Assembly: GCA_021732485.1 (NCBI GenBank)
Contig: JAKFUV010000023.1
Coordinates: 1-39,384, forward strand
Source of the DNA: Hyphomicrobium sp.
GTDB lineage: Bacteria; Pseudomonadota; Alphaproteobacteria; Rhizobiales; Hyphomicrobiaceae
Reading direction: 5' to 3'
Length of the DNA stretch: 39,384 bases
Shown: one piece after another, positions 25,420-32,519 of the stretch
Layout: each line of letters begins with the position of its first letter
Position numbering within the stretch: the first letter of the stretch is position 1
The notes under the pieces: model-generated
The model's database searches: none
Told to the model about the DNA's origin: nothing
Seen by the model: the letters and a program-made list of their open reading frames with translations, nothing else
Translations under genes and position numbers: made by a program

Positions 25420-25893
25420 TCAGCGGACTTTCAGAATCGCGTCGATCTCGACCGCAGCCCCCATCGGCAGTGCCGCGACGCCGACGGCGGATCGCGTATG
25501 GCGTCCCCGCTCGCCGAGCACGGCGACCATCAGATCGGATGCGCCGTTGATGACTTTCGGCTGATCGTTGAACTCGCTCGTCGAGGTCACGAACCCGGTC
25601 AGGCGCAAGATTTGGCCGATGCGATCGAGCGATCCAAGCGCCGCTTTGGCTTGCGCCAGAATATTGAGCGCACAGAGCCGCGCTGCTGCCTCGCCGTCGG
25701 TGACGCTAAGCCGTCCAGCGCCGCGTCCAAGGCAGCCCGTCACAACATGTCCAGCGCCGTCTTTGGAAATCTGCCCGGAAATGAAAAGCAAGTCGCCGGA
25801 GACCAAGGTCGGTACGTAGTTGGCGACGGCTTGCGGGGCGTCGGGCAGTGTCAGGCCCAGGGTGGCCAAATTCGCTTCGGCATCGGCGGTCAT
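25420..25893 (-). CDS. RidA family protein (longer YjgF-like subgroup)
   Basis: RidA proteins hydrolyse reactive enamine/imine intermediates from PLP enzymes. The 157-residue sequence begins LATLGLTLPDAPQAVANYVP, typical of the longer subgroup. It carries LFISGQISKDG, RLTGFVTSTSEFNDQPKVINGASD and the active-site arginine R134 in HTRSAVGVAALP, followed by E149 in VEIDAI, matching the Arg/Glu pair of active RidA. The ATG has AAAGG nine bases upstream. It is first in an operon with the GDPD gene and divergent from eipB. The specific substrate is unknown. Confidence 0.9.
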   Translation of the reverse strand: MTADAEANLATLGLTLPDAPQAVANYVPTLVSGDLLFISGQISKDGAGHVVTGCLGRGAGRLSVTDGEAAARLCALNILAQAKAALGSLDRIGQILRLTGFVTSTSEFNDQPKVINGASDLMVAVLGERGRHTRSAVGVAALPMGAAVEIDAILKVR

Positions 25894-26048
25894 GTTAAGG
25901 AACCTTTGTCATTTCGACATCGTTGACCGTTTTGGTCGTGCTCTGGCCACTTTGCAATGGCCGCTGTCACATCTTACGATCTAGTGGCCGCGACACGGCT
26001 ATAAAGCACGTCGACGGCACCGCTGACGACCGGAGTATTTACCTAGCC

Positions 26049-26966
26049 ATGGCCACAAACGACGTCACCCGCCACCAGCATCCGCGCGACCCCGGCCATC
26101 GCACGTCGACGCGGCGACAACACCTGATCGTCGCCGCCACCGCGATCGCAGCGGTGAACACCATGTCGACGCTGGCCGTCGCCGGTCCAGCGGTCAGCTT
26201 TATCCCGCACCGCGCCATCTACGACATCTCGCTCGCGAACTCGGCAACGGGCTCCGGTGTCGAGGGCCTGACCGGGCGCATGGTCTATGAATTCAACGGT
26301 TCGAAGTGCGATGGCTACACTCAAACGATGCGTTTCGTATCGCGCATGACCAATCAGGAAGGCGCCGAGACGATCAACGATTTGCGCAATTCGAGTTTCG
26401 AAGATGCCGCCGCAAGCCGCCTGCGCTTTTCTTCGACGCAATATCAAAATGACAAAATTGCCGAAGCCAGCCAGGGCGACGCGATGCGCGGTAAGGCCGG
26501 CGCTTCGGCGAGCGTCGATCTCGTCAAGCCTGCGAAATCGCGCGTCACTTTGCCGGGTGACGTTTACTTCCCGATGCAGCACGCCGCCGCATTGATCACA
26601 GCCGCGCGCGATGGCCGCTCGATCGTTCAGGCCAACCTGTATGATGGCGCCGAAAAGGGCGACAAGTATTATCTGACCACGACGGCCATCGGTAGAAAAA
26701 CCGAGCGCAGCGCCGTCAAATCAAAGGCCTCCGTGACCGGCGCCGATCGGCTCGCCGAGTTCGACTCGTGGCCGATGGCGATCAGCTACTTCGAGCCTGG
26801 GCAGAACAAAATCGACGCCGTGCCGACATATGAATTGTCGGTGCAGTATTATGAGAACGGCGTCACCGGAAATCTCAAGATCGATTATGGCGGGTTTGCC
26901 ATTGCCGGCGTGCTCAAAGACCTGACCTTCCTCGAGCCGGCAAAGTGTAATACGGCCAATCCCTAG
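26049..26966 (+). CDS. eipB: Cell envelope integrity protein EipB (DUF1849)
   Basis: EipB is a periplasmic beta-spiral protein needed for envelope integrity in Brucella; the family (DUF1849) is conserved in Rhizobiales. This copy has 305 residues. A long basic N terminus precedes a hydrophobic segment (about 25-46, ending in VAGPA) that should be a signal peptide. The mature domain opens with FIPHRAIYDISL, then GRMVYEFNGSKCDGYTQTMR. C87 and C300 (PAKCNTANP) match the two conserved cysteines that form a disulfide in EipB. No lipobox or transmembrane tail is seen. ATG 26049 is the first start that leaves a reasonable signal peptide; an upstream GGAG is 13 bases away, rather far. It converges with the ROK kinase gene. 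Confidence 0.9.
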   Translation: MATNDVTRHQHPRDPGHRTSTRRQHLIVAATAIAAVNTMSTLAVAGPAVSFIPHRAIYDISLANSATGSGVEGLTGRMVYEFNGSKCDGYTQTMRFVSRMTNQEGAETINDLRNSSFEDAAASRLRFSSTQYQNDKIAEASQGDAMRGKAGASASVDLVKPAKSRVTLPGDVYFPMQHAAALITAARDGRSIVQANLYDGAEKGDKYYLTTTAIGRKTERSAVKSKASVTGADRLAEFDSWPMAISYFEPGQNKIDAVPTYELSVQYYENGVTGNLKIDYGGFAIAGVLKDLTFLEPAKCNTANP

Positions 26967-27028
26967 AGTGCTCTTGCTTTGTCGCATTTTCTGGCGACGA
27001 ACCGAGAACCACTTCTTCGGAAAATCCT

Positions 27029-27985
27029 CTAACCACCCGCGAGCCAAGCAGCGCCTCTGACGCCGCTGGCGTCCCCCCATCGCGGCGGGCGGACATCGAC
27101 GACAGCGTCGTCGCTGAAGATGTAGACGGCCATGAGGTCCGGCAGCACCTCATAGAGATGTGCAAGGTTTGATAAGCCGCCGCCGAGTACGATGACGTCG
27201 GGATCGACGATATTGACGACGTGCGCCAGTCCGCGCGCCAGCCGGCCGGCATGGCGATCAAGTGTCGCCTTCGCGGCGATATTCCCCAATGTGGCTGCGG
27301 CGACGATCGCTTCGCTGGACAACCGCGCACCGGTCACTCGGGCATGGTCAACACTGAGGCCCGGCCCCGACAGCCAAGTTTCAAGACATCCAAACCGACC
27401 GCACCAGCATTGCGGCCCCGGCACTTCGTTCAGCTCGGGCTTAACATCGGGCTTTGGCCAGGGCAGGGGATTGTGCCCAAACTCGCCGCCAATCCCAAGT
27501 GGGCCGTCAACGATCCGGCCGTTGATGACGATGCCGCTGCCGGTTCCCGTTCCAAGGATTACGCCAAGAACCGTTGCCGCACCAGCGCCAGCGCCATCGG
27601 TTGCTTCCGACAACGCAAAGCAGTTGGCATCGTTCGTGATCGACACGGCACGGCTGAGGGCTGCCGTCACGTCCGCCCGCAGATCGCGTCCGTTCAGCCA
27701 GGTCGAGTTGGCGTTGTGCACGCGGCCGGTTCGTTTCGAGAGGCTTCCTGGAATGCCGATGCCGACTGGAATAAAATTTGGCGGCCCGCCGATCGGGCTT
27801 TCCGCTTCAAGACGGCCAACCAGATTTTGGATGGCAGCGATGGTCGCCGCGTAATCGTGCTGTGGACTGGCGATCCGGTACCGCGCGCGGATTGTGCCAT
27901 CCGGCGCCATGCGGATGGCTTCAATCTTGGTGCCGCCGAGATCGACGCCGATGCGATCAGCGATCGCGTCATGGTCGTTTACCAT
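27029..27985 (-). CDS. ROK family sugar kinase
   Basis: ROK kinases phosphorylate hexoses such as glucose, fructose or N-acetylhexosamines with ATP. The 318-residue protein has the phosphate-binding motif GVDLGGTKIE (13-22), the catalytic aspartate D119 in TNDANCF, GVILGTGTGSGIVI, H171 in GGEFGHN, and the zinc-binding set C193-x-C195-x4-C200 in CWCGRFGCLETW. No helix-turn-helix precedes the kinase, so it is an enzyme and not a NagC/Mlc-type repressor. Fructokinase or N-acetylglucosamine kinase would fit, but sequence alone does not decide. ATG 27985 has GAGG six bases upstream, within the end of the DUF3572 gene region, indicating coupling. Confidence 0.92.
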   Translation of the reverse strand: MVNDHDAIADRIGVDLGGTKIEAIRMAPDGTIRARYRIASPQHDYAATIAAIQNLVGRLEAESPIGGPPNFIPVGIGIPGSLSKRTGRVHNANSTWLNGRDLRADVTAALSRAVSITNDANCFALSEATDGAGAGAATVLGVILGTGTGSGIVINGRIVDGPLGIGGEFGHNPLPWPKPDVKPELNEVPGPQCWCGRFGCLETWLSGPGLSVDHARVTGARLSSEAIVAAATLGNIAAKATLDRHAGRLARGLAHVVNIVDPDVIVLGGGLSNLAHLYEVLPDLMAVYIFSDDAVVDVRPPRWGDASGVRGAAWLAGG

Positions 27986-27999
27986 CGCCAGCCTCAGCC

Positions 28000-28287
28000 T
28001 CAGCCTTCGCCGCACAGCAGCGCGTGGGCCGGCGCGACGCTCTCGGGCGCGATGCCGGTCTCGGCTGAAAACACCAGCAACAGACTTTCATCGCCGAGCA
28101 GGTAGTCGAGTACGGCGGCCTGGAAATGCGCCGAGCCGGCGCTGGCCCGCAACTCGCCCGGACCCATTCCAGTCAGTGCCAGAAAGCGGCTGAGCCGATC
28201 GGCGTCCGCCGCCAAGAACCCTAAACCTTGAAGCGCTAAGGCGCTTGCCGCGTCGAGATCGAGCGGTTTGTGTCGCTGTCTTGCCAT
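28000..28287 (-). CDS. DUF3572 domain protein
   Basis: A 95-residue, mostly helical, acidic protein. It matches the alphaproteobacterial DUF3572 family as I remember it: [34 protein letters not shown], then [18 protein letters not shown]. No function is known. It lies 14 bases upstream of the ROK kinase gene on the same strand, and its own start is divergent from divK, so it shares the divK regulatory region. In many Rhizobiales it is likewise found next to divK, an association recalled and not checked here. Confidence 0.85.
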   Translation of the reverse strand: MARQRHKPLDLDAASALALQGLGFLAADADRLSRFLALTGMGPGELRASAGSAHFQAAVLDYLLGDESLLLVFSAETGIAPESVAPAHALLCGEG

Positions 28288-28312
28288 GTCGACCTCAAAA
28301 AACGCGTTTCGA

Positions 28313-28327
28313 TTAACTGTTGGTTAC
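28313..28327 (+). promoter_or_regulatory. CtrA-like box upstream of divK
   Basis: TTAA (28313-28316), seven bases, then TTAC (28324-28327) matches the CtrA consensus TTAA-N7-TTAA at seven of eight positions. It lies in the 121-bp divergent region, 82 bases before the divK start and about 26 bases before the DUF3572 start. In Caulobacter, divK is a CtrA-activated gene, which makes the position meaningful. A single degenerate site is not proof of binding. Confidence 0.45.
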
Positions 28328-28408
28328 TGCTTCGGCGCGACAGTGGGAGCGGGCGTTCGCCGAGAATCGGTGCACAACCGGTTGGTACAACGCAAGCGGT
28401 CGAGCTGC

Positions 28409-28882
28409 ATGACCTTTCAGAACACCAGAACACCCATTGAGCGCCGCCCGGTCGAACCGCGTGGCGCGACCAAGTCCGTGCTGATCGTCGAAGACAACGA
28501 GCTCAATATGAAGCTGTTTCACGATCTGCTCTCAGCCCACGGCTATCATACCATCCAGACGCGCAACGGGTTCGATGCGCTCGACCTCGCCCGCAGCCAT
28601 AACCCGGATCTGATCCTGATGGATATTCAGCTGCCGGAAGTCTCAGGTCTCGAAGTCACGAAATGGATCAAGGATGACGACGCGCTTCGCCACATCCCGA
28701 TCGTCGCCGTCACCGCCTTCGCTATGAAAGGCGACGAGGAACGCATCCGCTCGGGGGGATGCGAAGCCTACATTTCAAAACCGATCTCGGTGATGTCGTT
28801 CCTCGAAACCGTCCGCCGCTTCATCGGTCCATCGGCACCGATGTCGACAACGCCATCCTTTGTCGCATCGTCCAACCACTAG
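28409..28882 (+). CDS. divK: Single-domain cell-cycle response regulator DivK
   Basis: DivK is the phospho-relay hub that controls DivJ/PleC/DivL signalling and, through it, CtrA. The receiver domain starts at about residue 22 ([17 protein letters not shown]). Acidic pocket residues are E28-D29, the phospho-acceptor D72 in [13 protein letters not shown], switch T102 in [14 protein letters not shown] and K124 in YISKPISV. These blocks are nearly invariant in DivK, and pleD follows 45 bases later, as expected. From ATG 28409 the protein has 157 residues, about 20 more at the N terminus than classical DivK; no other good start lies closer to the domain. The C terminus also carries a short Ser/Thr-rich tail. 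Confidence 0.93.
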   Translation: MTFQNTRTPIERRPVEPRGATKSVLIVEDNELNMKLFHDLLSAHGYHTIQTRNGFDALDLARSHNPDLILMDIQLPEVSGLEVTKWIKDDDALRHIPIVAVTAFAMKGDEERIRSGGCEAYISKPISVMSFLETVRRFIGPSAPMSTTPSFVASSNH

Positions 28883-28927
28883 GTCTTTCGTGTCCGGCAC
28901 GGCCGCATCTTCCAAGGCCCTCATCCC

Positions 28928-30328
28928 ATGACTGCCCGAGTCCTCGTCGTCGATGACATCCTTGCCAACGTGAAGTTGCTCGAGGCACGCCTGCAGGCCG
29001 AATACTTCGAGGTGCTGTCGGCCTATAGCGGCGCCGAGGCACTCGATCTCCTGACGCGGGAACGCATCGATGTGGTGTTGCTCGATGTCATGATGCCGGG
29101 AATGGATGGATTTGAAGTCTGTCGGCGCATTAAAGCAAATTCCAAGACGCATCATCTGCCCGTTGTGATGGTGACGGCGCTCGATCAGCCCTCCGACAAG
29201 GTGCACGGCCTCGGTAACGGCGCCGATGATTTCCTGACGAAGCCGGTCGATGACATCGCGCTAGTGACGCGCGTCAAAAATCTTGCCCGCCTCAAGATGC
29301 TCAATGATGAAATGGTCATGCGAGCGTCGACCGGCAAGGATATGGGCATCCCCGACGACGGCGCACTGGCCAAGGCTCTGTCTGGCCGGTCGGGCCGCAT
29401 TCTCGTCGTTGACGATCATCCGCGCTCGGCGGCTCGGCTTCTTGAAGTTCTCTCGAAATCCAACGATGCGTTTGCCGAACGCGATCCCCAGGCTGCTCTC
29501 GTCAAGCTCGCCGAGCACAACTTCGATTTGGTGATCGTGTCGCTTTCGCTGCAATCCGCCGATGGCCTCCGGCTGTGTTCGCAAATCCGCTCGCTCGAAC
29601 GCACGCGGCATCTGCCGATCATCATACTGGTCGAGGTTGGCGATGAAGCCCGCCTGTTGCGCGGTCTCGATATGGGCGTCAACGACTATGTCATGCGCCC
29701 TGTCGATCGCCACGAGCTCCACGCTCGCGTCAAAACGCAGATCAAGCGCAAGCGCCACTCGGACTTTCTGCGCCATCGCCTCGCCGAAACCGTCGAGATG
29801 TCGATTACCGACGCGCTGACCGGCCTGCAAAATCGCCGTTACATGGAAGGCCACCTCAAGACACTCGTCTCGGACTGCCTGCGCACCGGCCGCCGGCTAT
29901 CGATGCTGGTGGCTGACATCGATCATTTCAAGATCGTCAACGACACCCACGGTCACGATGCCGGGGACGCGGTCCTGCGCGAATTCGCGGTGCGGCTGAA
30001 GCGCAATACACGCGGCATGGATCTCGCCTGCCGGCTCGGCGGCGAAGAGTTCGTGATCATCATGCCGGATACCGAAATCACGCGCGCCTATCAGGTCGGC
30101 GAACGCCTTCGCGCGTGTATAGCCGCCGAACCGTTCACAACTGCAACGGGCCATGAGCCGACCAGCGGTTCCAGCTTGGGCCACGCGATCCGAGTGACGG
30201 CCAGCGTCGGCCTCAGCACCTTGGAGCGCGCCGACGACACGCCCGACACGCTTTTCAAGCGGGCGGATAATGCGCTTTACGCGGCCAAGCGCCGTGGCCG
30301 CAACCGGGTCGTCGCCGACGCGGCGTAA
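28928..30328 (+). CDS. pleD: Diguanylate cyclase response regulator PleD
   Basis: PleD makes cyclic di-GMP from GTP upon phosphorylation and dimerisation, driving the motile-to-sessile transition. The 466-residue protein has REC1 (1-120) with D10, phospho-acceptor D53, T83 and K105. REC2 (155-275) is degenerate: S205 stands where the acceptor aspartate would be and R257 replaces the lysine, consistent with its role as a dimerisation adaptor. The GGDEF domain (290-466) has the active-site loop GGEEF (371-375). The inhibitory site is R362-G-M-D365 (RxxD), so product feedback is expected. A short insertion after EPFTTATG distinguishes it from the Caulobacter protein. It lies 45 bases after divK, so they are probably one operon. 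Confidence 0.95.
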   Translation: MTARVLVVDDILANVKLLEARLQAEYFEVLSAYSGAEALDLLTRERIDVVLLDVMMPGMDGFEVCRRIKANSKTHHLPVVMVTALDQPSDKVHGLGNGADDFLTKPVDDIALVTRVKNLARLKMLNDEMVMRASTGKDMGIPDDGALAKALSGRSGRILVVDDHPRSAARLLEVLSKSNDAFAERDPQAALVKLAEHNFDLVIVSLSLQSADGLRLCSQIRSLERTRHLPIIILVEVGDEARLLRGLDMGVNDYVMRPVDRHELHARVKTQIKRKRHSDFLRHRLAETVEMSITDALTGLQNRRYMEGHLKTLVSDCLRTGRRLSMLVADIDHFKIVNDTHGHDAGDAVLREFAVRLKRNTRGMDLACRLGGEEFVIIMPDTEITRAYQVGERLRACIAAEPFTTATGHEPTSGSSLGHAIRVTASVGLSTLERADDTPDTLFKRADNALYAAKRRGRNRVVADAA

Positions 30329-30998
30329 AGCGCTTGGGATAATCGCAAGCCTAAAAACCGCCACTATTCGGTGTTCAGCCAATAAAAACCGCCGAACAGC
30401 TTCGAGCAAAAATAATAATTACAATAAATTCAACGGCTTGATTCGTTATGCTTACTTTAGGTCATCAGCAATCGTAGCCTAATAACAACAGGGAAAGCAA
30501 AACTTGCAATCGATCGCGTCTTCTGTCACGAATCTGAACGTTAGATAGGTGTCTACGTTGAATTCCTAAGTGCCCAATTGGTGACACTCTCACGGGGCAT
30601 TTACAAAAGTTCCTGCGTCTTCGGTTCGACCGCAAGATCCGAAGCGTGGGTATAGATCGATCCAAGCGACCGCAAGAGTGGCCTCCTCGAAAGGTTGCAG
30701 CGGGTCGATCGGAAAGCTAGGTGGGGGACAACGCCCTCTTTGAACCTCACCTGGTCACGGCCAGGGTCTTGGGACTATCTCGGAACGATTTACCCCGCTG
30801 CCGAGTTTGTTTCGGGCCCTGGCCACCAGATTTCCGCCTGCCGGATCGGCAGCTGACTAATAGAAACTGCCAGCCAGCTGAAAAGTTTCGGAGTGCACCA
30901 GATATATTTTCAGGCGGGTCGGGGTTCGCACGTCAGGACGCGCTGATCATATCGCGCGCCGCACAACCACATCGGCGCAGGCCATTGCTTCAAGTGTC
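30329..30998. other. 670-bp convergent intergenic region, pleD-rpmG
   Basis: The first 230 bases are clearly richer in A and T than the rest of the window. They hold a direct repeat of TAAAAACCGCC (30352-30362 and 30383-30393, 31 bp apart) and a 7-bp stem (30367-30373 with 30390-30396). Bases 30570-30852 are a succession of hairpins, listed separately. Another direct repeat, CGACCGCAAGA, occurs at 30627-30637 and 30667-30677. No open frame here has family features or a good ribosome-binding site. Confidence 0.5.
30570..30852. ncRNA. Candidate structured RNA or cruciform region, strand unknown
   Basis: Adjacent stems follow one another. TGCCC (30571-30575) pairs with GGGCA (30595-30599) around an inner GTGA/TCAC. 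CTTCGG (30619-30624) pairs with CCGAAG (30639-30644). GATCGATCC (30655-30663) pairs with GGGTCGATC (30702-30710), one wobble. CTAGGTGGGG (30717-30726) pairs with CCTCACCTGG (30745-30754), two wobbles. GGCCAGGG (30759-30766) pairs with CCCTGGCC (30817-30824) around an inner CTCGG/CCGAG. CTGCCG-GAT-CGGCAG lies at 30838-30852. I could not match RNase P, tmRNA, 6S or SRP RNA signatures. No T run marks an intrinsic end on either strand. Confidence 0.35.
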
Positions 30999-31166
30999 TT
31001 ACTTGATTTTCGTTTCTTTAAATTCGACGTGCTTGCGCGCGATCGGATCATACTTCTTGAATACGAGCTTCTCGGTGGACGTGCGCGGATTTTTCTTGGT
31101 GACGTAGAAGAAACCCGTTCCTGCCGACGACAGCAGTTTGATTTTTTGCGTAACCGGTTTTGCCAT
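30999..31166 (-). CDS. rpmG: 50S ribosomal protein L33
   Basis: A 55-residue basic protein of the large ribosomal subunit. The translation begins [18 protein letters not shown] and continues [12 protein letters not shown], then [20 protein letters not shown] and ends KIK. This is the cysteine-free (zinc-independent) form usual in proteobacteria. ATG 31166 has AGAGG seven bases upstream. It lies 103 bases downstream of the NUDIX gene on the same strand, as the last gene of the plsY-to-rpmG run. Confidence 0.97.
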   Translation of the reverse strand: MAKPVTQKIKLLSSAGTGFFYVTKKNPRTSTEKLVFKKYDPIARKHVEFKETKIK

Positions 31167-31269
31167 GGCGTTGGCCTCTGGGATTGGGTGTCCGGATGGG
31201 ATATCTGGAGGAAGCGCGCACCATACGCATCAATCCAAGCGTGTCAAGGCGGCGAGGTGCCCGTTGGGT

Positions 31270-31914
31270 TCATGTCCGCGCCAACCCTTTAGGCGTCTCC
31301 ATCAACGCTGCCGGATCAATCATCGTTCGCCGATAAATGCCTGCCTCCTCGAAATAGAACGGGACGCGGGGCAAGGGCGCGCCGCCGCTTTCGTGCCAAG
31401 CGGTTGCATCTTCGAGCACAAGCTTGGTGATATTGGGAATGTCGAGCCGGCGGGCTTGGTCAAATGTAAACCAATCGAGATCGAGCAATTCGCCATCGCC
31501 TTCACCACGCTCGGGCAAGACGTCGCCAACACGGGCTAAGAAGAACCAGGTGTCGTAACGGCGTATGCGACCCGGCGGCGTAATGGCCCTGGCCACAGGC
31601 AAGAGATCCGACGCTGCCGCCAACCGTAGGCCTGTCTCCTCCAAAAGTTCGCGCCGCGCTGCGTGCATGAACGGCGTCAGTGACTGCGCCATGCCGCCGT
31701 GCTCGGTGTTTGGCTTATCGCCGATCAAATCTGATGGGTCGACACGACCGCCCGGAAACACCCACTTGTTCGGCAGGAATATTTGGTCACTGTGCCGCCG
31801 CCCCATCAGAAGACGCGGCCGCACGTCCGTTGCGTCGATGACGACCACGCACGCCGCATCGCGGATGTCGACTGTTGCTGTTGCGTCCAACGGCAATGTG
31901 TCAGGCATCTTCAT
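31270..31914 (-). CDS. NUDIX hydrolase
   Basis: A 214-residue Nudix-fold pyrophosphohydrolase. The catalytic helix is present as AARRELLEETGL (R88-E-L-L-E-E93-T-G), and the preceding strand as LPNKWVFPGGRVDP. The distance between PGG and RELLEE is about 18 residues longer than in the classic Nudix box. The same insertion occurs in NUDT19-like and related acyl-CoA or broad-specificity members, so a CoA-ester or nucleotide-sugar substrate is possible but unproven. ATG 31914 or ATG 31908 could start it; neither has a clear ribosome-binding site. It lies 66 bases downstream of the DUF983 gene, in the operon order known from related species. Confidence 0.9.
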   Translation of the reverse strand: MKMPDTLPLDATATVDIRDAACVVVIDATDVRPRLLMGRRHSDQIFLPNKWVFPGGRVDPSDLIGDKPNTEHGGMAQSLTPFMHAARRELLEETGLRLAAASDLLPVARAITPPGRIRRYDTWFFLARVGDVLPERGEGDGELLDLDWFTFDQARRLDIPNITKLVLEDATAWHESGGAPLPRVPFYFEEAGIYRRTMIDPAALMETPKGLART

Positions 31915-31980
31915 CGAGGGATCATGTCATCGCTGCGGCGCGCGGTGTGCATGTGCGCAATACCATGCATGAGCCGAGCG

Positions 31981-32451
31981 TCACGCGTGCGGCTTGGGTT
32001 CGGCCGGAACCAGATCGGCGCCTTCGTATCCCTCGCCACCGAAGCCATGCATGCGCAGCGCCCACTGATAGCCGATCAGCGCGCCTTTGACGCGTGGCAA
32101 CAGCCACAGCGTCAGCAGGATCAGCACCGACGACCAGATCGCCAACTGAAGCCACGGATTAACGGTGTAGTTTTTCTCAACAAAGAAGATGCCGCCGATG
32201 ACGATGTGCCCGGTCACTGTCATCACAAAGTACGGAGGCGCATCGTCGGCGCGCTGATGATGCAGCTCGGTGCCGCACGTCGCGCAGGTGTCATTGACCT
32301 TCAGATAGCTTTTAAACATCGCCCCTTCGCCGCAGCACGGGCAGGTCTGACCCCAGCCACGGCGCACGCTGGTCCAAACATTGCGCTCGCGCGTGTCTGC
32401 GTCCATCGTTGTGACAGGAGCCGGTGACGTGGACGATAAAGCATTTTCCAT
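31981..32451 (-). CDS. DUF983 membrane protein with zinc-ribbon motif
   Basis: A 156-residue protein of the DUF983 family. Two cysteine pairs, CPCCGEG and CATCGTE, form a likely zinc ribbon in the N-terminal cytoplasmic part, separated by MFKSYLKVND. HHQRADDAPPYFV follows, then two transmembrane helices (about YFVMTVTGHIVIGGIFFVE and LAIWSSVLILLTLWLLP). The function of the family is unknown; its position between rnr and a NUDIX gene is recurrent in alphaproteobacteria. The start is uncertain: ATG 32451 is chosen, ATG 32406 would leave a shorter tail, and a TTG at 32523 overlaps the rnr stop and would couple the two genes. Confidence 0.88.
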   Translation of the reverse strand: MENALSSTSPAPVTTMDADTRERNVWTSVRRGWGQTCPCCGEGAMFKSYLKVNDTCATCGTELHHQRADDAPPYFVMTVTGHIVIGGIFFVEKNYTVNPWLQLAIWSSVLILLTLWLLPRVKGALIGYQWALRMHGFGGEGYEGADLVPAEPKPHA

Positions 32452-32519
32452 ACGCAAAAGATGAGCTCGAGTAGCTGCCTGGTCAAGGGTCTGTGCGGCC
32501 GCACCGGCGCGACGTGCGA

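Noticed and set aside
30332..30350. GCTTG/CAAGC hairpin right after pleD as a terminator.
   Set aside because: Only five base pairs, and followed by an A-rich rather than a T-rich tract on the plus strand.
30610..30860. RNase P RNA, tmRNA or 6S RNA in the pleD-rpmG gap.
   Set aside because: The conserved RNase P core (GAAAGTCC, ACAGAAA), a tmRNA tag frame and a 6S central bubble were not found on either strand by eye.
30721..31107. A 128-codon forward frame over the end of rpmG.
   Set aside because: It covers the antisense of the clearly real rpmG and has non-coding-like composition upstream.
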